DNA of 41,634 nucleotides. It comes from Verrucomicrobiota bacterium (GTDB lineage Bacteria; Verrucomicrobiota; Verrucomicrobiia; Limisphaerales; UBA9464). The stretch covers positions 1 through 41,634 of the forward strand of contig JANYDN010000138.1 in the NCBI GenBank assembly GCA_025363585.1, written 5' to 3'. The translations under genes were made by a program, and so were the position numbers. A model generated the notes under the pieces. It was not told the origin of the DNA. It made no database searches and worked only from the letters and a program-made list of their open reading frames with translations. Every line of letters starts with the position of its first letter. Positions within the stretch are counted from its first letter, which is position 1. Of this stretch, positions 7,330 through 15,841 are shown one piece after another.

Positions 7330-10300
7330 ATGAGACTTATACCCCGATTGGTCGCCGCGATCCGGAGCGGATGGATGGCGGCGGCGCTTTTTGTTGTGGC
7401 GGCGGCTTCGCCGTCGGATGCGGCGGGCGCGACGGACGTCTATGACATCGTCCTGCCATTCGGCGATCCGGCGCGGGTGGGATATCATATACTAGCCCCG
7501 CTGACGGCGGATTCAGGCTGGCTCTACGGGGTCGCGGAAGGTGGTCCGGGCGGCTACGGACAGCCCTCGGCCGGCGTGGTATTCCGGGTGCACGAGGACG
7601 GCACGGGCTACCAGATCCTCCATCGGTTCGGTTTGGTCTCGACCGACGGCTATGTCCCGAACGAACTGGTTTTCGGTCCCGACCATCGCCTTTACGGAAC
7701 CACGCGGCGGGGCGGGAAGGGTGACCGCGGCTCCGTGTACTCGTTGGCGCCCGACAGTCCCGCGCCCGATGTGGGCTATAAGCTAATCTATAGTTTTCCG
7801 TCGACGAGCTCGACCGGGGGAACCCCGTTGTCGGGGTTGACCGTGGCCGGCGGACGGTTGTTCGGCATGGCATCCGAGGGCGGCTTCAAAGAGGCCGGGG
7901 TTATTTTCCGGATCACCACCAACGGCGACTATGCGGTGCATGCGGAACCCGGACGCAGGATCGTGCTCAACGGCACCCCGATGTCGTTCGATCCGCCGGC
8001 GGCCGGGAACACCTACCAGTGGCCCCGGGGATTGGCGGCGTCATTGGCGCTGGGGCCCGATGGCCTGCTGTATGGCACCTCGCAGGGCGGGGGTGCTTCG
8101 AACGGCGTCGTGTTCGCCGTCTCGCCCACCAACGGGGCGGTGGTGACCGTGTATGCGGATCTGGGGGACATCGGGCTTCCCAAGGTGCTCAGCACGGAGC
8201 GTCTGGCCTTTGGCACCAATGCCACGGGGCCCGCGGTGTTCGGGACCTCTCTCAGGGGCGGGGACGTCGGGCCCACTTATGGGGAAGGCGGCGGCGTCCT
8301 GTTTTTCACGGGCCTGTATGATCCAGCGTCCGGCAACTCCACCGTGGTGTCGCGCGTGGTGTTCGGCGGCCTGCCGGGCGTGGATCCACCCACGCGGCCA
8401 CTGGATCCCGCGATGCCGTCCGGGCCGTTGATTTCGCACGGCGGGCAGCTCTATGGCGCGAGCGTCTTCGGCGGCGACGGAAGCCAGGGCTCGATCTATA
8501 GGATCGACACGGTGCATCCAGGATATGTTCCCGAGCCGGAGCGGCTTTATTCGTTCGCTTACCAGGACGAATTCGGGATCCAACCCTACGCGGGATTGGT
8601 GACGGGCTCGGACGGCGCGCTCTATGGAGCGACCTCGATCGGAAGCCTGCCCGCCGATGGCTCGATCTACCGGTTTGAGCCCGATGCCGGCACGTCGCCC
8701 ACGCTGTTGTTCGCCACCCTGAAAGGCGGCGGGCTCGGATCGGAAGCGAACGGGGATCTCGCCGAGGTGACCGACCGGGGCGAACTCTGGGGAATGACCC
8801 GCCGTGGCGGTCGCTTCGGGATGGGAACGGTCTTCAAAACCCGCCGCGACGGCTCGTCCTACCAGACGGTTCTCGATTTCGGCGATTCCCTGGTGGCGAA
8901 CAATTCCGGGAGAATGCCGAACGGCGGATTGGTCCGGGTCGGCAATTATCTCTACGGCCTGACCCCGCAGGGGGACGGGGGAGGAATCGTCTTCAAAATC
9001 AATCCCCTCACCGCTGGCACGACGAGCTACCGACGCCTCCACGCCTTCCAGAGTGGCGACGACGGCTCTTATCCGTATGGCACCCTGACTCGGGGAACCG
9101 CAGCCCGGGGCGACGCGGGAATGCTCTACGGGGTCACGACGGGAGAGAATTCGAATCCGGGTTCGGTGTTCAGGATCGATACCGACCACTCGGATGCGAT
9201 GAAGACCCTCCGCCTCTTCTCCCCCGCGACGCCGGCTATGGGAGTCGGTCCGGCCTCGCCGCTCCTCGCGGCGGCCAACGGAAGGCTGTACGGGCTCACG
9301 GCGACCGGCGGCGACACCGGTTCCGGCGTGGTCTATTCGCTCTCGACCAACGGCGCCGACTATCGGGTCGAGGCACGGTTGCAGGGCGGCGCCCCCGAGG
9401 AATTGTTCCCGCTGGGCGGCCTCGTGGAGCGCGGCGGCCGGTTTTTCGGCATCTCGATCCGTGGTGGCGATTTCAACGGGGGAACCGTCTTCGAACTGGT
9501 CCCCGACGGGACGCCCCTGAGACTCCTCCACCATTTCGCGGGCTCCATGCAACCGGTGGGCGGCCAGATCGACGGGACTTATCCATACGGCACCCCGCGT
9601 CTGGGGCTCGACAATCTTTTCTACGGAGTGACGGCCGGTGGCGGCGCCTATAACAGCGGGGTATTATATCGCTTTGATCCGGACGCGGATCCCTCCGGGA
9701 ACATGGAGATCCTGCACGCGTTCCACGAGTCGGCTTCGGACGCGTCGGCACCGGCCGGAGGGCTATTGAGTGCCTCCGACGGCAAGCTTTACGGAGCGGC
9801 GCCGTTCGGCGGGATCGCCGGGGACGGCGTGTTGTTCTCCTTCGCGCCGGGAAACTCCGCGCCGGTGTTCGACCCGGCCAAACTTCCCGATGCCCGCGCG
9901 ACCAACGGGTTGGCCTTCGATTATATAATCCCGTCCGATGCCTTCGTGGATCCAAATCCCGGGCAGACGGTCGCGCTCGGCGCGGGGAATCTTCCCGGTT
10001 GGCTCTCGTTCGATCCCGTCACCAGGTCGTTCCATGGGATTCCCGACGCGGCCGGTCCGCTGGACATCGCGGTCACGGCGTCGGACTCCTCGTCGCCGCC
10101 GGCCACCGTGACGGGCACCCTGCACCTGACGGTTGCCGAGTCGCCGGTGGCATTGGTGCGATGGGCCGTCACCACCCTGGCCGTGCCGGAAACGCAGGTC
10201 GATGGCACCAACCGGGTGGTCTGGTTGGCGATCGTCAAGTCCGGCGTCGCGGGCGGGACGGTGAATTTCAGCGTGGACACCGGCGGCCGCGCGAACCCCG

Positions 10301-12321
10301 CGGATCTGGACCGCGACGTGGCGATCGAGCGTTCGGGATCGCGGGCGTTCGGCGGCGGGACGGTCACGAATTATATAAGTTTGGAAATCGAGGACGACCT
10401 GTTGGACGAGGGCGACGAACGGTTCGTGGTGCATTTGGTGTCGAGCGACCCGGCCAAGGTGACGGTGACGGGCGACGCGGCGTTGGAGGTGACGATACTG
10501 GACGACGATGCGGGGATCGCGACGCGCTCGGTGCCGGCCCACGTGTTCGGAGCGACGACGGGCGCGGACGTGGTGGTGAACGTGGCAGTGCCCGCGCCGG
10601 CGACGGGCGTCGGCGGCTGGCGCCTGGCATGGGAGCGCGCGTGGCGCCGCGCCGGGGACCGCGTCACGATCCCGACGGACCTCCCGTCGGTGGACGTGGT
10701 GTTCGAGCCGCTGGCCGGATTGCGCGCGCCGGAGCCGGCGACGGTGATGGTGGCGCTGGGGCAAACGACGGTATTGGACCGGGCTTATACCACGGTCGCG
10801 GCGACGACGGGGAGCCTGCGGGTCGATCTCGCGCCGTCGGGCGGCAAGTGGCGGATGCTGGGCGAGGGCGGGGCCTACACGGACTCCGGCGGAACGCGCG
10901 CGAACCTCCCGGCGGGGCAGGGGTTGGTCGAGATCCAGCCGGCGGCGGGATTCCTCGTGCCGGAGCCGCAGCCCGTGCAGGTGTTGCCGGGAGCGAACAA
11001 CGCGTTCGCGTTCTCCTGTGCGGAGGGAACGGTGCAAAAGGTGGGGGCACCGGCCGTCGTTTCCACGCTCCGGTTGGAAGACCACACGACGGAGCCGGAC
11101 GTGACTTATATCGGGCAATTGGTTTCGCCCGCCGGTTCGGGAAGCGGCGTCGCGGTGATGCCGCACACCGTGCTGACGGCCGCGCACATGGCCTTCGACC
11201 TCGTGGAGTTGGCGCCGGTCCCGGATCTAAGATGGGCCTGGAAACGCGCGAGGCGCGAGGCGGACGCGACGACCGCGGGAACTTCGGATCCCGCCCCGAT
11301 TTATTCGCGGGGTTCCTATATGCTCGGTGGCTACGCGCTGCAACGGTCGAACGACATGGCGAATCCCGGGCTGGGCGGGGCGCCGTCGCTGGCGTCGAGC
11401 GCGCTGGACGCGGCGACATTATGGTTCGCGGGCGCACGGCCGGCCCGCGGCGGGCAATCGGGATTCCTGGTCGCGCTCGGGGCGCCGGGCCCGTGGCTGA
11501 TCGACACGAACCCGGTGGCGCTGGCGGGTTATCCGCAGGAAGGACTGGGGACGGTCCCGGGCCTCCCTCACCTTGGATCTCCGGGAAAAGTCGTGTTCGA
11601 CGCGAGCCGTTACCCGGTGCTGGTGGCGACGGGATTGCCCGGGTTTCCCGGGAACAGCGGCGGTCCGGTATTCGCGTTCGGACCGAAGCCGCCCGGGGCC
11701 GGCGCGCAGGCGATGTTCCCGGCCGGGATATTCCTTGGGCAAGAGCCCAACGGTTACCGGGTGCGGGTGATCGACACGAACGTGGTGGCGTTGATCGAAC
11801 TGGCGGAATCGTCGTCGCGCATCGGGACAAACTATAATAGCGGCGGGGTGACGCGGTTCGACACGACGCCCGCGGTGCAGTCACACCGGCAGTCGCTGTC
11901 GGTGCGGTTCGATCCGGCGTCGGGCGGCGCGCAATTGTCGCCGAACGGGCCGGTGAAGACGGGACCGACGGCCGGTTACCGGGTCGTGCCCGGGACTTAT
12001 ACCCTCGTGTTCACGGCGGTGGCGGGATATAGGACGCCGGATCCCTATACCTTCGCGGTGGGGCCGGACGTGGACCTGAACCTGGAGGTGCACTACGCGC
12101 CGTCCGGGCCGGCGTTGGGGATCAGCGGGGCGAGCGGGCTGGTGGCACTCGGCGCGAAGGGGCTGAAGGTGCAATTGCAATTCGCGCCCTCGATCGGCGC
12201 GGGAACCCTCTGGCAGCCACTCGGAGCCCAGCGGTCGGTTCTTACGGACGCCGACGATTTGTCCGTGAAATTGCCGGGCGCCGGCGCCGGTGGATATTAT
12301 CGCCTGCTGGTGGTCCCCTGA
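7330..12321 (+). CDS. Giant secreted GloVer-repeat protein with Ig-like, Calx-beta and trypsin-like domains
   Basis: 1663 aa. Residues 1-33 are a Sec signal peptide (MRLIPRLVAAIRSGWMAAAL, cleavage near SDAAG). Residues ~35-840 contain a dozen or more ~45-60-residue GloVer tandem repeats (core LYG-x-x-x-x-GG ... G-x-V/I-F/Y-x-x), which probably form beta-propellers. Then follow a putative Ig/cadherin-like domain (~845-935, LPGWLSFDPVTRSFHGIP), a Calx-beta-like domain (~940-1065, DEGDERFVVHL, TILDDDAG), a linker, and a chymotrypsin-fold protease domain (~1240-1490). The protease has His1286 in LTAAHM, a candidate Asp1360 in LDAATLWF and Ser1443 in GNSGGPVF, so it should be active. The C-terminus is beta-rich and has no sorting motif that I recognise. 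It is first gene of the 7.3-33.2 kb run, 12 bp ahead of the FecR-barrel gene. The ATG at 7330 gives the signal peptide; the frame is open 123 bp further upstream. Confidence 0.88.
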   Translation: MRLIPRLVAAIRSGWMAAALFVVAAASPSDAAGATDVYDIVLPFGDPARVGYHILAPLTADSGWLYGVAEGGPGGYGQPSAGVVFRVHEDGTGYQILHRFGLVSTDGYVPNELVFGPDHRLYGTTRRGGKGDRGSVYSLAPDSPAPDVGYKLIYSFPSTSSTGGTPLSGLTVAGGRLFGMASEGGFKEAGVIFRITTNGDYAVHAEPGRRIVLNGTPMSFDPPAAGNTYQWPRGLAASLALGPDGLLYGTSQGGGASNGVVFAVSPTNGAVVTVYADLGDIGLPKVLSTERLAFGTNATGPAVFGTSLRGGDVGPTYGEGGGVLFFTGLYDPASGNSTVVSRVVFGGLPGVDPPTRPLDPAMPSGPLISHGGQLYGASVFGGDGSQGSIYRIDTVHPGYVPEPERLYSFAYQDEFGIQPYAGLVTGSDGALYGATSIGSLPADGSIYRFEPDAGTSPTLLFATLKGGGLGSEANGDLAEVTDRGELWGMTRRGGRFGMGTVFKTRRDGSSYQTVLDFGDSLVANNSGRMPNGGLVRVGNYLYGLTPQGDGGGIVFKINPLTAGTTSYRRLHAFQSGDDGSYPYGTLTRGTAARGDAGMLYGVTTGENSNPGSVFRIDTDHSDAMKTLRLFSPATPAMGVGPASPLLAAANGRLYGLTATGGDTGSGVVYSLSTNGADYRVEARLQGGAPEELFPLGGLVERGGRFFGISIRGGDFNGGTVFELVPDGTPLRLLHHFAGSMQPVGGQIDGTYPYGTPRLGLDNLFYGVTAGGGAYNSGVLYRFDPDADPSGNMEILHAFHESASDASAPAGGLLSASDGKLYGAAPFGGIAGDGVLFSFAPGNSAPVFDPAKLPDARATNGLAFDYIIPSDAFVDPNPGQTVALGAGNLPGWLSFDPVTRSFHGIPDAAGPLDIAVTASDSSSPPATVTGTLHLTVAESPVALVRWAVTTLAVPETQVDGTNRVVWLAIVKSGVAGGTVNFSVDTGGRANPADLDRDVAIERSGSRAFGGGTVTNYISLEIEDDLLDEGDERFVVHLVSSDPAKVTVTGDAALEVTILDDDAGIATRSVPAHVFGATTGADVVVNVAVPAPATGVGGWRLAWERAWRRAGDRVTIPTDLPSVDVVFEPLAGLRAPEPATVMVALGQTTVLDRAYTTVAATTGSLRVDLAPSGGKWRMLGEGGAYTDSGGTRANLPAGQGLVEIQPAAGFLVPEPQPVQVLPGANNAFAFSCAEGTVQKVGAPAVVSTLRLEDHTTEPDVTYIGQLVSPAGSGSGVAVMPHTVLTAAHMAFDLVELAPVPDLRWAWKRARREADATTAGTSDPAPIYSRGSYMLGGYALQRSNDMANPGLGGAPSLASSALDAATLWFAGARPARGGQSGFLVALGAPGPWLIDTNPVALAGYPQEGLGTVPGLPHLGSPGKVVFDASRYPVLVATGLPGFPGNSGGPVFAFGPKPPGAGAQAMFPAGIFLGQEPNGYRVRVIDTNVVALIELAESSSRIGTNYNSGGVTRFDTTPAVQSHRQSLSVRFDPASGGAQLSPNGPVKTGPTAGYRVVPGTYTLVFTAVAGYRTPDPYTFAVGPDVDLNLEVHYAPSGPALGISGASGLVALGAKGLKVQLQFAPSIGAGTLWQPLGAQRSVLTDADDLSVKLPGAGAGGYYRLLVVP

Positions 12322-12333
12322 CCCACGAGGACC

Positions 12334-15300
12334 ATGGCCAACCCACACCGGTTCCCGACCGCAGCGCTCCTGGTCCTGGGCCTTCTCGTGGGACTTAATA
12401 CCATTGCGGCCGATGCCTGCCGGTTGATCTCCGCCAAGGGCGACGTGCGGTGGCAACCGGCTGGGCAGACGAATTGGTACCGGTTCGCGTCCACGAACGT
12501 GGCATTGGCGGGCGGCACACGGATCGATGTCCGCGACCACGGCGAGGCGATGATCCTGCTGCCGAACGGATGCGTGCACCGCGCCGCGTCCGGAAGCTCG
12601 TTCGTCGTCCAGCCACCGGAGCCCAGCGGCACGGTGCGGAGCGTATTGGAGAAGGGACTCCATTATTTCTTCGACCGCGGCAAGTCGGAGAGCCTCGAGA
12701 TCAAGGCGGGCGGTGGCTCCGGGCTGTTCCAGGGAACGGAACTCACCGTGCGGATCCTGGCCGACGGCGGCGCGGAGTTCTCGTTGCTCGAGGGCGCGGT
12801 GGTGCTGACCAACGCGTCCGGAACGGTCCGCCTCGAGGGAATCGATGCCGCGCGCGTCGCGCCGGGCGATGGCCCGCGTCGTGTTCCCGCGATCCAGGCC
12901 AAGAACACCATCCAATGGTTCCTATATTATCCCGCCGTACTCGAATCCCGGGAACCAAGTCTAGCGGACGGGGAACGGGCCCGGCTCGCGACGGCGCTCG
13001 AAGCCTATAGGTTCGGCGATGTCGCGGGCGCGCTGGCCGCGTGGCCGGCGGATTGGACGCCGGGCTCGCCGGGCTCGGCAGGCTCGCCCGCCGCGCGGGC
13101 ATTGCACGCCCAGTTGTTGCTGGGCGTGGGCGACATCGACGCGGCGCGCTCGGAACTCGCCGGCACGACGGGTCCGGAAGCCGAGAACGTGTTGACGTTG
13201 CTGGGGGCCGTGACGGACCCGGCCAACACGGTCGCTCCGGCCGACGACGCGACCGCTTCGCGCGCGCTGGCGTTGGCATATCTCGCGCAGGCGAACCGGC
13301 GGCTCGTCGACGCACGGGCGTTGGCGCGCGCGTCACTGGACCGGTCGCCCGGGCACGGGTTCGCATGGGCTTATCTGGCCGAGCTGGAATTCGGGTTCGG
13401 CGAATTGGAGGCGGCGCGCACCGCGAACCGGCGCGCGCGGGAATTGGCGCCGCGTCACGCGCCGGCGGCGGCGTTGGATGGATTCCTCGCGGCTGCCGGC
13501 AACCATCCGCGCGAGGCGATGGCCCATTTCGACGAGGCGATCCGGCTCGATCCGCGCCTGGCGAACGGATGGCTCGGCCGCGGCCTCTGCCGTATTAGAG
13601 TCGGTGACCGCGCGGGAGGGTTGGAGGATTTGACGATCGCGGCCGCGACGGAACCCAACCGCTCGTTGTTGCGTTCGCACCTTGCGAAGGCGTGGGAGGA
13701 ATCGGGCGATCCCTTGCGGGCGCGGCACGAGCTCGCGTTGGCCCGGGAATTGGATCCGCGCGATCCGACGCCCCATTTTTACGGCGCGTTGATGGCCTAT
13801 GACCAGAACCGCATCAACGACGCCATCGGCGGGTTGGAGGAATCGCTGGCCGCGAACGACAACCGCGCGGTGTTTCGCTCCGGACTAAGACTCGACGAGG
13901 ACCGCGCGGTTCGGGGCACGGGCTTGGCGCGGGTCTATGCGCGGGCCGGGCTTTCGGACGTGGCGCTGCGCGAGGCGTCGCGGGCCGTGGCGGCGGACTA
14001 CGGGAATTATGCCGCGCACCTGTTCCTCGCGGAGACGTACGACGCGCTGCGGGATCCGACGCGCTTCAACCTCCGCTATGAGACCGCGTGGTTCAACGAG
14101 CTGTTGCTCGCGGATTTGCTCGCGCCGGTCGGGGCGGGGACGTTCTCGCCGAACGTCTCGCAGCAGGAATACACGCGGCTGTTCGAACACGAGGCGTTCG
14201 GGTTGTCGTCGGTCACCGAGTGGCGCAGCGACCGCCAGTGGCACGAGCTCGCGACGCAGAGCGGGTACTTCGGACGCACGGCGTGGTCGCTGGACGTCGA
14301 CTACGAGCACCACGCCGGTGTTCGCCCGAACAACGACCTGGATCGCATCGAGTGGTACAGCCGGATCAAGCAACAGGTAAGCAACGCGGACACGGTGACG
14401 TTGCTGGCGAAGGTCCAGGAATATTCCAGCGGCGATAATTTCCAGTATCAAAACCCGGCGGACGCGAGCCGCTCGTTCCGCTACGACGAATCGCAGCACC
14501 CGATCCTGGTGGGTGGTTGGCGGCACGAGTGGTCGCCCGGGGTGCAGACGCTGGCGTTGGCCGGAAGGCTGGAGAACGACCAAAGATTCCGGCAGGACGA
14601 CGTCGCCTTTCCCGAACTGCTTCTTCACGCGGGGGATTTCCCGCCCAACAGTTCCATCCCGTCCGGCATCACGTACCGGGGGCAACTCGAGATCTATACC
14701 GCGGAGCTGAGCCAGATCGTCGAGACCGAACACCAGGTGCTGGTGGCCGGAGGACGCATTCAGTCCGGCGACACGCGGGTGCAATATCGCATCGATCCCA
14801 AGGACACCGGTTTCCTAGACGATTACCCGTCACAGCTCGGTGTGGACCGCAATGGCGGCGGTGACATCCGACGGTGGTCCGCGTACCTATATGAGACTTG
14901 GAAGCCCATCGACGCGCTCGCGCTGACGGCCGGCATTAGCTACGAGCGGCTCGAGGCGCCGGCGGATTTCCGGAGCCCACCGCTGGGTGGCGGGCAGGTG
15001 GTCCACCAACGGGTGGAGCCCAAGGCGTCGGTGGTCTGGACGGCGACGACCAACGTCGTGGTGCGCGGCATGTACGCGCAATCGCTCGGCGGGGTGAGCC
15101 TCGACGAGAGCTTCCGGCTGGAGCCGGTTCAATTGGCGGGGTTCAGCCAGGCGTTTAGGACCGTGATCCCGGAAACGTTCGCGGGTTCGGTCACGGCGCC
15201 GCGGTTCGAGGTCGCGGGCTTGGCGCTCGATACCAAGTGGCCGGGGCGTTGGTACGCGGGGCTCGGTCTCGATTGGATTAGGTCCCAGGTGACGGAGGGT

Positions 15301-15840
15301 AACGGGCTTTTCGAATTCGATTTCACCAGCGGCGACGGCACGGCGGTCGTGCGACCCCATGCCTATCGCTATGACGAGCGCGCGGCGACCCTGGCGCTCG
15401 ACAAACTCGTCGGGGAACAGTGGTCCTTCGGCGCGTCGGTCCGCGGTGCCCGGACGCGGCTCTCGGACCAATTCGATGACTATGGTTCCGTGGCGCGGCG
15501 GGTTTCGACGCTCGGGGAATTCGGGCTCAGAGCGGGATGGAACCATCCGGACGGTTGGTTCGGCACGGGAATGCTTCGCTGGGAACTTCAGGACTGGCGC
15601 GTTTCGCGCGACAACACGACGGACCCGGGCAACGCGTCGTTGGCATCGGAGCAGGCGGGCGGGGCGGATGTTCCGTTCGTGGACCTGCGGGCGGGATGGC
15701 GGTTCCCGCGCAACCGCGCCGAGCTTTCCGTCGGCGTGCTGAACGCGCTGGATCGCGACTATCATATCGACGCCCTCGGCGGCCTGCCGGAGTTTGCCCG
15801 TGGCCGCGTTTTCACCGCGCGGTTTCGATTCAATTTCTGA
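12334..15840 (+). CDS. FecR domain-TPR-outer-membrane beta-barrel fusion
   Basis: 1168 aa. Signal peptide at residues 1-27 (PTAALLVLGLLVGLNTIAA). Residues ~28-185 match a FecR domain (GTRIDVRDHGEAMILLPNG, LFQGTELTVRILADGGAEFS, LEGAVVL), a periplasmic sensor module. Residues ~210-560 are TPR hairpins (LAYLAQANRRLVDARALARA, AMAHFDEAIRLDPRLANGW, ARVYARAGLSDVALREA). From about 600 to the end alternating aromatic beta-strands resemble a TonB-dependent-receptor barrel, closing with FTARFRFNF and a terminal Phe, the usual outer-membrane insertion signal. I see no TonB box or plug domain. A GAGG at 12327-12330 precedes the ATG. One base separates its stop from the CHASE2 cyclase, a pairing (FecR with CHASE2) seen in other bacteria; the likely role is sensing at the outer membrane and passing the signal inward. 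Confidence 0.85.
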   Translation: MANPHRFPTAALLVLGLLVGLNTIAADACRLISAKGDVRWQPAGQTNWYRFASTNVALAGGTRIDVRDHGEAMILLPNGCVHRAASGSSFVVQPPEPSGTVRSVLEKGLHYFFDRGKSESLEIKAGGGSGLFQGTELTVRILADGGAEFSLLEGAVVLTNASGTVRLEGIDAARVAPGDGPRRVPAIQAKNTIQWFLYYPAVLESREPSLADGERARLATALEAYRFGDVAGALAAWPADWTPGSPGSAGSPAARALHAQLLLGVGDIDAARSELAGTTGPEAENVLTLLGAVTDPANTVAPADDATASRALALAYLAQANRRLVDARALARASLDRSPGHGFAWAYLAELEFGFGELEAARTANRRARELAPRHAPAAALDGFLAAAGNHPREAMAHFDEAIRLDPRLANGWLGRGLCRIRVGDRAGGLEDLTIAAATEPNRSLLRSHLAKAWEESGDPLRARHELALARELDPRDPTPHFYGALMAYDQNRINDAIGGLEESLAANDNRAVFRSGLRLDEDRAVRGTGLARVYARAGLSDVALREASRAVAADYGNYAAHLFLAETYDALRDPTRFNLRYETAWFNELLLADLLAPVGAGTFSPNVSQQEYTRLFEHEAFGLSSVTEWRSDRQWHELATQSGYFGRTAWSLDVDYEHHAGVRPNNDLDRIEWYSRIKQQVSNADTVTLLAKVQEYSSGDNFQYQNPADASRSFRYDESQHPILVGGWRHEWSPGVQTLALAGRLENDQRFRQDDVAFPELLLHAGDFPPNSSIPSGITYRGQLEIYTAELSQIVETEHQVLVAGGRIQSGDTRVQYRIDPKDTGFLDDYPSQLGVDRNGGGDIRRWSAYLYETWKPIDALALTAGISYERLEAPADFRSPPLGGGQVVHQRVEPKASVVWTATTNVVVRGMYAQSLGGVSLDESFRLEPVQLAGFSQAFRTVIPETFAGSVTAPRFEVAGLALDTKWPGRWYAGLGLDWIRSQVTEGNGLFEFDFTSGDGTAVVRPHAYRYDERAATLALDKLVGEQWSFGASVRGARTRLSDQFDDYGSVARRVSTLGEFGLRAGWNHPDGWFGTGMLRWELQDWRVSRDNTTDPGNASLASEQAGGADVPFVDLRAGWRFPRNRAELSVGVLNALDRDYHIDALGGLPEFARGRVFTARFRFNF

Positions 15841-15841
15841 C

